Shown here: in pieces, positions 7,016 through 13,014 of the stretch
Layout of the letters: each line of letters opens with the position of its first letter
How positions within the stretch are numbered: position 1 is the stretch's first letter
Assembly (NCBI GenBank): GCA_938017765.1
Contig: CALIJH010000100.1
Location: forward strand, 1-14,130
Reading direction: 5' to 3'
From: an uncultured Leptotrichia sp.
Lineage (GTDB): Bacteria > Fusobacteriota > Fusobacteriia > Fusobacteriales > Leptotrichiaceae
Length of the DNA stretch: 14,130 nucleotides
Position numbers and translations under genes: made by a program
Notes under the pieces: generated by a model
Database searches by the model: none
Told to the model about the DNA's origin: nothing
The model's input: only the letters and a program-made list of their open reading frames with translations

Positions 7016-8299
7016 TTATAAGACATACTCAAATTCATATCCAGCAATAATTATAATGTCTCCTTCTTCCACTCCTGCATTTTCAAGCTGTACTTCCATT
7101 CCGAGAGTTCTCATTATCTGTAAAAAATTTATAATTCCTTCATCTCCCGTAAATACATATTTTTTCAGCACATCGTCTACAATTCTGCCGTCAACTTCAA
7201 ATATATGGTCCTCAAGTTTTTTGATAATCCAGTCATCTTTTTTATTCATCTCTCTAAGTAAATCGTCGACAGAATATTCTTCTTCCAATTCTTCACGCGG
7301 AATTTCCTTTATCATTTCCCACGCTTTCATAAGTACAGGCTTTATTCCTTCATTGGCAATGACCGAAATCGGATATACATATTTTACATTATGTTTTTTT
7401 ACAAATTTTTCAAATTCATTATACACTTTATCATCATACAGCATATCAATTTTATTTGCAACTACTATTTGAGGTTTTCTCGCCAGTTTTTCACTATAAT
7501 TTTCAAGTTCCTTATTAATTTTCAAAAAATCTTCTTCAGGACTTCTGCCGTCTATTCCCGAAATATCTACAATGTGGATAATCAGTTTACATCTCTCTAT
7601 ATGTTTTAAAAATCTGTCTCCAAGCCCAATTCCCTGATGAGCTCCTTCAATAAGTCCCGGCACATCTGCAATTACAAAGCTTTCTTCATCATCTATCCTT
7701 ACTACTCCTAATTTGGGCTTTAAAGTTGTAAAATGATAACTCGCAACTTTTGAATTTGCTGCCGATACTTTATTTATAAAACTTGATTTCCCTACACTCG
7801 GATATCCAACCAGTGCCGCATCTGCGAGTAATTTCAGCTCAAGTTTTATTTTCAGTTCTGCTCCCTCTCTTCCACTTTCAGCTATTCTTGGAGTTTTTCT
7901 TACGGATGATTTAAAATGTATATTTCCTCTTCCACCGTCTCCACCTTTCAGAAATATTACTTTTTCATTCGGATTGTCAAGGTCAAGCAAAAGTCTGTTT
8001 GTTTCAAAATCTCTCACCATAGTACCTACAGGTACTTTAATTACAAGATCATTTCCTGATTTCCCTGTGGAACGTGCCGAAGCTCCTTTTTCTCCGTCTC
8101 CCGCCTGAAATTTCTTACTGCTTTTAAAATCTACCAGTGTATTTATATTAGGGTCTGCAATAAAAATTATATCTCCGCCCTTTCCACCGTCTCCGCCGTC
8201 AGGTCCTCCGAATTGTACAAATTTCTCCCTCCTGAAAGTAGCGGCACCGTCTCCGCCTTTTCCCGATATAACAGTGATTACACTTTCATCTATAAACAT
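7016..8299 (-). CDS. obg: Obg/CgtA ribosome-associated GTPase
   Basis: A 427-residue essential GTPase that acts in 50S subunit assembly and stress response. The N-terminal glycine-rich Obg fold spans about 1-158 (GGPDGGDGGKGGD at 31-43). The G domain has GYPSVGKSS (165-173), DVPG (212-215) and NKID (282-285). The C-terminal OCT domain (about 345-427, with DDWIIKKLEDHIFEVDG and ending EYVL) is complete. The start is supported by AGGAGA 6 nt upstream. Apparently a single-gene transcription unit with its own promoter. Nothing odd. Confidence 0.97.
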   Translation of the reverse strand: MFIDESVITVISGKGGDGAATFRREKFVQFGGPDGGDGGKGGDIIFIADPNINTLVDFKSSKKFQAGDGEKGASARSTGKSGNDLVIKVPVGTMVRDFETNRLLLDLDNPNEKVIFLKGGDGGRGNIHFKSSVRKTPRIAESGREGAELKIKLELKLLADAALVGYPSVGKSSFINKVSAANSKVASYHFTTLKPKLGVVRIDDEESFVIADVPGLIEGAHQGIGLGDRFLKHIERCKLIIHIVDISGIDGRSPEEDFLKINKELENYSEKLARKPQIVVANKIDMLYDDKVYNEFEKFVKKHNVKYVYPISVIANEGIKPVLMKAWEMIKEIPREELEEEYSVDDLLREMNKKDDWIIKKLEDHIFEVDGRIVDDVLKKYVFTGDEGIINFLQIMRTLGMEVQLENAGVEEGDIIIIAGYEFEYVL

Positions 8300-8334
8300 T
8301 TTTTCTCCTATTTTACTCTATAATTTAGGTTATT

Positions 8335-8363
8335 ATTATAGCACGTATACTTTTATTTTTAAA
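8335..8363 (-). promoter_or_regulatory. Probable obg promoter
   Basis: A perfect TATAAT (8335-8340, minus strand) lies 17 nt below TTTAAA (8358-8363), giving a leader of about 30 nt before the ATG. The -35 box is weak. Confidence 0.45.
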
Positions 8364-8489
8364 CCAATAAAATTTCTTACTAATTTAATGTTTATTTTTT
8401 TATATAAAATTCTTACAAACAAATATTTTTTTATGTACTTTATTCCTATTCTTAGTGTTAAAACAACTTTTCTAATGATATAGAATTTT

Positions 8490-9158
8490 TTAAATATATT
8501 TACTTGCTTCTCTGATACTTAGTTTTGCCATTTTCTCCTTATTTTTTTCAATAAAATTTCTTACCCATTCGGGATTTGTTTTACTATAATCTCTTAATGC
8601 CCAGCCTATCGCCTTATTAATAAAAAAATCTGTCTGTTCAAAGTTATTTTCAATGATTTTTTTAAGTAACTCAATATTTGTCTTTTCTTTTCTTAAAAGT
8701 TGATGATCTATAGCTATTCTTCTGAGCCAAATGTTTTCATCAACACTCCATTCAAGAAGAACATTATTTATTCCAGGATATTTTAAAGCTATTCCTCCTA
8801 TAATCATATCAAGATAATCAATAGTATCCCACCACGATTTTGTTAAAACAAATTTTTTTAATCTTGGTATATCCTTATCTGTCAGTAATTCTTTCACTAT
8901 CTGCAAATAATCGAGAGCCGAATACTGCAATTCCCTGTATTCATTTTTCCAACACTTGTCTATGAAAATCCAATCTATTTTTCCTGATTTTTCATGATCT
9001 TTCTTATACTCTTTAAAAAAATCTCTAAATTTTTTTCTTCTTTCAGGTGTCTTAATTCCTATAAATTTGAATTTATTCAACATATATGCAGACATTTTTG
9101 CAGCTTCTTCCTCATTTTTGTGATTTAAAATTTCTTTCAAAAATTTATCGAAATTCAT
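8490..9158 (-). CDS. AlkD-like DNA alkylation repair protein
   Basis: A 222-residue HEAT-like-repeat protein of the AlkC/AlkD DNA glycosylase superfamily, which removes bulky or positively charged alkylated bases. TPERRKKFRDFFK (38-50) is typical of the first repeats. The catalytic-cleft pattern is present: Trp110 and Asp114 in KSWWDTIDYLD, an Arg at 146/147 in IWLRRIA, and Trp186 in KAIGWALRDYSK. These correspond in order to the Trp/Asp/Arg/Trp set of Bacillus cereus AlkD, though exact alignment was done by eye. The protein is a little shorter than AlkD at its N-terminus. AAGGA lies 8 nt before the ATG. Monocistronic by spacing. Confidence 0.88.
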   Translation of the reverse strand: MNFDKFLKEILNHKNEEEAAKMSAYMLNKFKFIGIKTPERRKKFRDFFKEYKKDHEKSGKIDWIFIDKCWKNEYRELQYSALDYLQIVKELLTDKDIPRLKKFVLTKSWWDTIDYLDMIIGGIALKYPGINNVLLEWSVDENIWLRRIAIDHQLLRKEKTNIELLKKIIENNFEQTDFFINKAIGWALRDYSKTNPEWVRNFIEKNKEKMAKLSIREASKYI

Positions 9159-9314
9159 ATTTTATCCTTTCAAACTATATAAAATAAAATATATTAAATA
9201 CGATTTTATTTAAAGTTATCCTTTTACAAAATCCACAATCCTAAATCTATTTTAAGAAATATCTTTAAAATTTATTTTCTAAAATTTTATTAGCTATCTC
9301 TGTATTCTCTTTCT

Positions 9315-9337
9315 ATTTTCAAAAGTATTTTGAAAAT
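9315..9337. other. Perfect AT-rich hairpin below yjjW
   Basis: ATTTTCAAAA (9315-9324) and TTTTGAAAAT (9328-9337) form a 10-bp inverted repeat with a 3-nt loop, 27 nt beyond the yjjW stop. It lacks a clear T-tract on the minus strand, so it is at best a weak terminator or an mRNA 3'-end stabiliser. Nothing else stands out between 9159 and 9363. Confidence 0.35.
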
Positions 9338-9363
9338 CTTTTAAAATCTGCTTCTATTACTTA

Positions 9364-10095
9364 TTATACAATTACAACATCACTTAATCCATTTTTTAAT
9401 GCTATTTTTTTCAGCTTATTCATATAATCATCATCAGGAGTATAAGATACAAGTACATCTCTTCTTACACCATTTTGCCTGTATTTTATTAATTTATATT
9501 TTATGTCTTTATTATAATGTGCAATCAATTTACTTACATTATCAATGGTTTTTTCATTATCAATTATTTCAGGTACAATAACGGTTCTTACTTCATATAT
9601 TTTATCAATTTCCACAAGATATTTAAAATTTTTTATAACATTTTCATTGTCCATTCCTACCATTAGCATATGATCTTTTTTATTATAAGCTTTTATGTCT
9701 ATCATCACTTTATCAAAAATTTCTACAAACTCTTTTTTATCTTCTGTCCAAAGAGGCACAGAACCGTTACTATCCACAAAACAGGTCAATCTTTTCCATT
9801 TTTTCTTAACTTCTGTAAACAATTCCGTCAAAAATTTCCATTGGAGCGAACATTCTCCTCCCGAAACGGTTATCCCCGATATAAACGGCTCAACTTCCGC
9901 TATTTCCCTTAAAATATCGTCTACCGTCATCACGCTGATTTCCTCAGGAATATTTTTTTCTCCGAATACTTCTATCGTTTCGGGATTATGACAGTACAGA
10001 CAGTCAAAATTGCACCCCTGAAAAAATATTGACAGCCTGTTTCCCGGGCCGTCAACGTTGCTAAAGGGGATTATCTTATTAATAATCCCTTTCAT
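9364..10095 (-). CDS. yjjW: YjjW-like radical-SAM glycyl-radical enzyme activase
   Basis: A 243-residue radical-SAM protein that installs the glycyl radical on its partner enzyme. The start MKGIINKIIPFSNVDGPGNRL and the cluster motif CNFDCLYC (Cys28, 32, 35, the CxxxCxxC pattern) match YjjW; TVSGGECSLQ (near 76-85) is the SAM-binding GGE region. E. coli YjjW carries a ferredoxin-type insertion with extra 4Fe-4S cysteines just after the first motif. Here the chain runs from CHNPETIEVFG directly into the next helix with no CxxCxxCxxxC cluster, so this is a shortened, single-cluster form. The ATG overlaps the yjjI stop (TAATG), the usual coupling of activase to enzyme. An NrdG role is unlikely given the partner. 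Confidence 0.85.
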   Translation of the reverse strand: MKGIINKIIPFSNVDGPGNRLSIFFQGCNFDCLYCHNPETIEVFGEKNIPEEISVMTVDDILREIAEVEPFISGITVSGGECSLQWKFLTELFTEVKKKWKRLTCFVDSNGSVPLWTEDKKEFVEIFDKVMIDIKAYNKKDHMLMVGMDNENVIKNFKYLVEIDKIYEVRTVIVPEIIDNEKTIDNVSKLIAHYNKDIKYKLIKYRQNGVRRDVLVSYTPDDDYMNKLKKIALKNGLSDVVIV

Positions 10096-11597
10096 TATTC
10101 ATTTCCTCTTATTTTTCTTTCCAGTATTCTTGAATTTTCCCTCGCACCTAAACCAAATACAACTGTCTGCTGGATTACCTGTTCTTTTCTGAATAATTTT
10201 TCCATTTCGGATTTTTTTACTAAGTATCCTGTAATTCTTATTACATCAGCATCAGTGGAATAAACTGAAAAATATCTCATTCCTTCCCTGAATGCTCCTT
10301 TTATAATATCAAGGATTGATAACGGATTTTTTGAAGCCATTTCATCAAATGGAAAAATGTCCCCTATTCCTGATTTGAAATAAGGATGAAATCTCGCTGT
10401 CTGTTTTATATGTTTAGGTAGTACAGGCTCATCTCCTATAGGAATTCTGCAACCCGGACTTATTCCTGTATCCGTATCAATACCTACCTGAGCGTGAAGG
10501 ACATAGTGATTATCAGTTATTTCACAGTATTCAGTCCTATAATTATGTACCAATTCCTGAAGTTTCTTAATGATTTTTTCTCCCAAATCATCAGCATATT
10601 TATTCCAGCCGAATTTATCCTCTTTATTTTTTGCTCCCGTTATTTTATTTACACATTCTGCAAGTCCCACTACTCCAAACATCCCTGTAAATCTGTCTCT
10701 ATGTATCAGCCCTTCTTTGACAAGAAAACTCGTATCAAAAAAACCTGTTTCTTCAATTAAAAATTTTACTCTTTTATCCATAAATTTTGTCATTCTTTTT
10801 ACTGCTTCGGGCAAAGCATTGCTAAATAAATCTTTTTCATCTTTTGCTTCATTTGCCAATTTTGCAAGATTAAGCCTTACTAATGTATAAGCTCCTCCAC
10901 CTATACTAAGTCCATTGTAGCAGCTGGCTATCGCATAATCTTTGTCATAGAAATCTTTTTTGAACATTCTGTCATTTGCAAAACTTGGCTTTGCTACTTT
11001 CAGACTAGTCTCAACAGACCTAATTGCAAAATCATCAGGAGTTATGTCTTCATTATATTTTAATGTCAAATTTGGAGTCATCGTATTCAGCTCAACTGTT
11101 GCCTTTAATATCATTTCGCCTGCTTTCGTCTTTTGTGGTCCTAAATTTGCATGACAGAAAGAATCAGTAATAGTCCTGTCTATTTGCAACAAAAAGAGTT
11201 TAATGGCTTTATATGCTTCTTCTTCGTCTTTTATATAAGGTTCCAGCAACATATCTATATTTCCTAAATAAACAGGATATGTAGTAATCGACGGTACATG
11301 ATTGTATAGAATGAGTAAATTTGTAGTCGCTTCCCAAATATCTTTTGCAGGTTTTATTTCAAGAAACTTACTCCCCTGTTTCATAAATTTTTCATAATCG
11401 GGAGTAATATATCTGGCTCTATAAGGAGCATTTCCTTCAAATAAGTCGCATATTATCCCTTTATCTTTGTATTCCTGAATATCAGGAGTTATATTCAAAA
11501 CATCCAAAGTTGCTTCGGCTGCTCCTGCAAGAGTTCTCAATTTCTGCTCATAAGTCAGCACTCTATTTTTTATAATTGATAAAATTTGCTCCGACAT
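10095..11597 (-). CDS. yjjI: YjjI-family glycyl-radical enzyme
   Basis: A 500-residue protein that aligns from memory over its whole length with E. coli YjjI (DUF3029): ICDLFEGNAPYRARYITPDY, LYNHVPSITTYPVYLG, HANLGPQ and MFGVVGLAE segments are all shared. The glycyl-radical site is Gly457 in IRITGYLV near the C-terminus, and the probable active-site thiyl cysteine is Cys226 in ASCYNGLSIGGG. The reaction of YjjI is not known to me; it is much shorter than pyruvate formate-lyase or class III nucleotide reductase, so it should not be called nrdD. It implies strict or facultative anaerobic growth. AGGAGG lies 8 nt before the ATG. Followed by its activase with a one-base overlap. Confidence 0.92.
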   Translation of the reverse strand: MSEQILSIIKNRVLTYEQKLRTLAGAAEATLDVLNITPDIQEYKDKGIICDLFEGNAPYRARYITPDYEKFMKQGSKFLEIKPAKDIWEATTNLLILYNHVPSITTYPVYLGNIDMLLEPYIKDEEEAYKAIKLFLLQIDRTITDSFCHANLGPQKTKAGEMILKATVELNTMTPNLTLKYNEDITPDDFAIRSVETSLKVAKPSFANDRMFKKDFYDKDYAIASCYNGLSIGGGAYTLVRLNLAKLANEAKDEKDLFSNALPEAVKRMTKFMDKRVKFLIEETGFFDTSFLVKEGLIHRDRFTGMFGVVGLAECVNKITGAKNKEDKFGWNKYADDLGEKIIKKLQELVHNYRTEYCEITDNHYVLHAQVGIDTDTGISPGCRIPIGDEPVLPKHIKQTARFHPYFKSGIGDIFPFDEMASKNPLSILDIIKGAFREGMRYFSVYSTDADVIRITGYLVKKSEMEKLFRKEQVIQQTVVFGLGARENSRILERKIRGNE

Positions 11598-11671
11598 TGA
11601 TTTTCCTCCTAAATAATTTGTAATTACTCGCTTTACTAAAATTACTTGTCCTGCTAATATTAACTTTTTCT

Positions 11672-11700
11672 ATAATAATTATTCTATCACATTTTTTCAA
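11672..11700 (-). promoter_or_regulatory. Promoter of yjjI-yjjW
   Basis: TTGAAA (11695-11700) and TATTAT (11672-11677) are 17 nt apart on the minus strand, with a leader of about 65 nt. Between this promoter and the CRISPR array (11701-11800) I see only a weak 6-bp hairpin near 11749-11770. Confidence 0.55.
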
Positions 11701-11800
11701 TTCGGTACAGATTTATTTAATACTTCTATTTCAATTAATCCATATGGCAACTTTGTTTTATTATCAAAGTATAAGCCTGTTTTTATATTTTCTTATATAT

Positions 11801-12078
11801 CATTATTTTATAAAATATTCTATTAATACGATATTATTTCAGAAAACAGAATGAAGAAATAAATGATTTACATTACAAAATATTCTATTAATACCATTTG
11901 ATACATTGAACAAGAACAGAATAACACATGTATTTACATTATAAAATATTCTATTAATACAGGGCATATTTTAAGAATGTCAGCAGGCGAATGAATATTT
12001 ACATTATAAAATATTCTATTAATACAAAAACAGGTCAAGTATTAGCACAAAAAACTGCCGAATTTACATTATAAAATA
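11801..12078 (-). CRISPR. Small type I-B-like CRISPR array with degenerate ends
   Basis: 29-nt repeats at 11801-11829, 11866-11894, 11932-11960, 11997-12025, and a half repeat from 12062 to 12078. Spacers are 36, 37, 36 and 36 nt and unrelated to each other. The units at 11932 and 11997 are identical, 11866 differs by one base, and 11801 by four, all in its first seven positions. On the minus strand the repeat begins GTATTAATAGAA and ends ATAATGTAAAT; that ATGTAAAT end, the length and the spacer size are those of clostridial and fusobacterial type I-B repeats, so I set the direction as minus. The repeat at 11801 is then the eroded trailer end, and the unit at 12062, which keeps only its 3' 17 nt, is at the leader end. 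No cas genes in the window. Confidence 0.88.
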
Positions 12079-12190
12079 GACTTTTGATAATGTTATAAAA
12101 ATACTGTAATTTAAGGAGTTAAGAAATTTATTGTCTATTTAAAGTATATTATACAAATAAATAGTTATAAATAAATATGAATAAATTATA
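12079..12190 (-). promoter_or_regulatory. Putative CRISPR leader
   Basis: An AT-rich non-coding stretch upstream of the array in the minus direction. It contains a perfect TATAAT (12148-12153, minus strand) about 75 nt before the first preserved repeat half, without a good -35 box. The assignment rests only on position and composition. Confidence 0.3.
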
Positions 12191-12215
12191 AGCAGGAAAA
12201 AAAGATTTTTCCTGC
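12191..12215. terminator. Hairpin between the RHH gene and the CRISPR array
   Basis: AGCAGGAAAAA (12191-12201) and TTTTTCCTGCT (12206-12215, pairing ten to eleven bases) form a strong stem with a 4-5-nt loop. The T-rich arm itself plus TTATATTT on the plus side, or TTATAATTTATT on the minus side, gives a modest bidirectional terminator. In the minus direction it would end the RHH-gene transcript before the CRISPR leader. Confidence 0.55.
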
Positions 12216-12216
12216 T

Positions 12217-12297
12217 TTATATTTCTTCGTTATGGTTTTCTCCCATTTTAATTACTTCTAATCTTTCCATTCTTGCTTTTATTTTTAATGTTTTCAA
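12217..12297 (-). CDS. Possible 26-codon ORF coupled to the RHH gene
   Basis: A TTG whose last two bases overlap the TGA of the RHH gene opens a 26-codon frame (MKTLKIKARMERLEVIKMG, then ENHNEEI). An internal ATG at 12270 would give 17 codons. Composition is charged and helical, but there is no ribosome site of its own. It could be a coupled micro-ORF or a former C-terminal extension of the RHH protein lost by frameshift. Confidence 0.2.
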   Translation of the reverse strand: MKTLKIKARMERLEVIKMGENHNEEI

Positions 12298-12512
12298 ACT
12301 TCTTGTATCGCTTTTAAAAACTTTAATCCTTTTATGATTTTTTCAGAAGTTGTTCCTTTTCCAAGCTCTTTTAATAATCTCTTTATTTCTTCTCTTTCTT
12401 CTGCTGTTGTTCTAAAAGACATGTTCACATCTTTTACCCGTTCAATATCGGGACGAGTATTCCAAGTTATTATACGTCCTTTTTTTGCTCCTCTATTTTC
12501 TTTTTTTTGCAT
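12294..12512 (-). CDS. Small ribbon-helix-helix-like DNA-binding protein
   Basis: A 72-residue protein with a basic N-terminal arm (1-28, Lys/Arg-rich) followed by a pattern typical of ribbon-helix-helix proteins: a short strand VNMSFRT (about 29-35), helix A TAEEREEIKRLLKEL, a GKGTTS turn, and helix B EKIIKGLKFLKAI. Such dimers repress their own promoters or act as plasmid/phage accessory factors; CopG or MobC-like roles are possible but not provable. GAGAGGG lies 5 nt before the ATG. Its leader contains a 13-nt word also found behind the toxin ORF, and its promoter region overlaps that of the antisense RNA on the other strand. I infer it belongs to the same mobile module. Confidence 0.65.
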   Translation of the reverse strand: MQKKENRGAKKGRIITWNTRPDIERVKDVNMSFRTTAEEREEIKRLLKELGKGTTSEKIIKGLKFLKAIQEV

Positions 12513-12525
12513 TTTTCCCTCTCAA

Positions 12526-12557
12526 TTGACTTTTTCAAATTATTATGATATTATAAT
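12526..12557 (+). promoter_or_regulatory. Promoter of the antisense RNA
   Basis: A perfect TATAAT (12552-12557) preceded by TTGACT (12526-12531) at a long 20-nt spacing; GACTTT gives 18. The AT palindrome here also reads TATAAT on the minus strand, so a divergent start for the RHH gene is possible. It is the only plus-strand promoter I can support in the window. Confidence 0.5.
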
Positions 12558-12563
12558 ATTGAA

Positions 12564-12613
12564 AACGATGTTCACACTAAGCCCTAAAAAATAGCAAGTA
12601 GGGCTTATTTTTT
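12564..12613 (+). ncRNA. Antisense antitoxin RNA (par RNA II-like)
   Basis: Predicted about 50-nt RNA starting near 12564 and ending in an intrinsic terminator. Its 5' part (12565-12579) is a perfect 15-nt copy of the plus strand at 12818-12832, so the RNA is exactly complementary to the toxin mRNA over the start codon and just below the ribosome site. A second 10-nt word in its terminator loop (12593-12602) equals 12796-12805, complementary to toxin codons 8-11. Two short complementary words and an own terminator are the design of RNA II of the pAD1 par (Fst) system. The 3' end also overlaps, antisense, the last codons of the second hydrophobic ORF. Confidence 0.68.
12579..12613 (+). terminator. 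Intrinsic terminator of the antisense RNA
   Basis: AAGCCCT (12579-12585) pairs with AGGGCTT (12600-12606) around a 14-nt loop and is followed by a run of seven T on the plus strand. There is no T-tract on the minus side, so it acts in the plus direction only. Confidence 0.8.
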
Positions 12614-12682
12614 TATTTTTAGTAAGTATATCAGTAAAATCAAATTGACTACAGATAAAACTGTATTTATATATTGTAACAT
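12605..12682 (-). CDS. Second small hydrophobic peptide (25 aa)
   Basis: ATG at 12682 opens a 25-codon frame: MLQYINTVLSVVNLILLIYL followed by LKIKK. It is a single hydrophobic helix with a positively charged end, the form of many type I toxins. AGGAAG lies 8 nt upstream of the ATG. It is downstream of the first peptide on the same strand with no clear promoter between, so the two may share an mRNA. Its stop codon lies in the terminator stem of the antisense RNA. No homologue recognised. A chance AT-rich frame is possible, but ribosome site, length, hydrophobicity and Lys tail together argue for a gene. Confidence 0.5.
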   Translation of the reverse strand: MLQYINTVLSVVNLILLIYLLKIKK

Positions 12683-12714
12683 TATAATCACTTCCTTTTT
12701 TATTATTTTAGCAA

Positions 12715-12735
12715 GAGAGGGGGAGGAACCCTCTC
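12715..12735 (-). other. GC-rich hairpin after the toxin ORF
   Basis: GAGAGGG (12715-12721) and CCCTCTC (12729-12735) form a 7-bp stem just below the toxin stop. On the minus strand its loop and arm read TTCCTCCCCCTCTC and can pair alternatively with the toxin ribosome-site region (GAGAGGAGG). The sequence after the stem is A-rich, not T-rich, so it is more likely a structural or translation-control element than a terminator. Confidence 0.5.
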
Positions 12736-12741
12736 AATTGA

Positions 12742-12828
12742 TTATTTCCATTTGTTCAAGAAATAATCAATCGTCATGATGATTGTGCATATTCCAGCAA
12801 GTAGGTTGATTAAGTCTACGATGTTCAC
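12742..12828 (-). CDS. Fst-like type I toxin peptide (28 aa)
   Basis: A GTG at 12828, seven nt below a perfect AGGAGG, opens 28 codons: MNIVDLINLLAGICTIIMTI followed by DYFLNKWK. One transmembrane helix (about 4-23) and a short charged, Trp-containing tail match the shape of Fst, TxpA and related membrane-active toxins; it lacks the Pro of classical Fst, so family membership is by architecture. It has its own strong promoter, a very short leader and an antisense RNA complementary to its start region. Expected effect is membrane damage or growth arrest when the antisense RNA is lost. GTG start and RNA control would keep expression low. Confidence 0.72.
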   Translation of the reverse strand: MNIVDLINLLAGICTIIMTIDYFLNKWK

Positions 12829-12853
12829 ACTACCACCTCCTCTCTGCACATAC

Positions 12854-12882
12854 AGTATACTATTTTTTATATAATATGTCAA
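12854..12882 (-). promoter_or_regulatory. Toxin promoter
   Basis: TTGACA (12877-12882) and TATACT (12854-12859), 17 nt apart on the minus strand, a near-consensus promoter. Transcription should start near 12847, leaving about 18 nt before the GTG. It is shielded from upstream transcription by two terminators. Confidence 0.8.
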
Positions 12883-12912
12883 TACTTTTTATAAAATATT
12901 TTTATTTTTTTA

Positions 12913-12944
12913 CAAAAAAATTAGGGCATAAAATCCCTAATTTT
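12913..12944 (-). terminator. Intrinsic terminator (second of a tandem pair)
   Basis: AAAATTAGGG (12917-12926) pairs with CCCTAATTTT (12935-12944) around an 8-nt loop, running into a T7 stretch on the minus strand. It also ends TTTTATT on the plus side, so it may be bidirectional. It backs up the terminator at 12979-13014. Confidence 0.75.
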
Positions 12945-12978
12945 ATTAATTCTTTTATCTCCATTGTCATTTTTTCAT

Positions 12979-13014
12979 AAAAAAAGAAAGAGCAGGAAAT
13001 AAAGCCCGCTCTTT
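12979..13014 (-). terminator. Intrinsic terminator of the 13.0-14.1 kb operon
   Basis: AAAGAGC (12987-12993) pairs with GCTCTTT (13008-13014), extended by GG/CC pairs inside, followed on the minus strand by CTTTTTTT. The stem overlaps the stop codon of the preceding gene by two bases. Confidence 0.8.

Noticed and set aside
6951..7040. TCAAATTCATAT occurs both in the diverged repeat half (6951) and in the obg 3' end (7029), hinting at a local duplication
   Set aside because: Twelve AT-rich bases within 80 bp can match by chance, and flanking bases do not extend.
7370..7400. ATTTTACATTATG inside obg as a CRISPR repeat fragment
   Set aside because: It is coding sequence for a conserved protein; only the first half resembles the repeat.
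8274..8483. Plus-strand hydrophobic ORF in the obg-alkD gap
   Set aside because: AT-rich DNA gives such Phe/Leu/Ile frames everywhere here, with no ribosome site, and its start overlaps obg antisense.
9176..9201. Another possible CRISPR-repeat copy before alkD (TATAAAATAAAATATATTAAATAC)
   Set aside because: Only a loose AT-rich match, with no partner at 65 nt.
9364..11597. Anaerobic ribonucleotide reductase nrdD-nrdG
   Set aside because: At 500 residues it is too short, lacks the NrdD C-terminal zinc cysteines, and matches YjjI segment by segment.
12334..12594. Plus-strand ORF opposite the RHH gene
   Set aside because: Antisense shadow of the RHH coding frame; no ribosome site.
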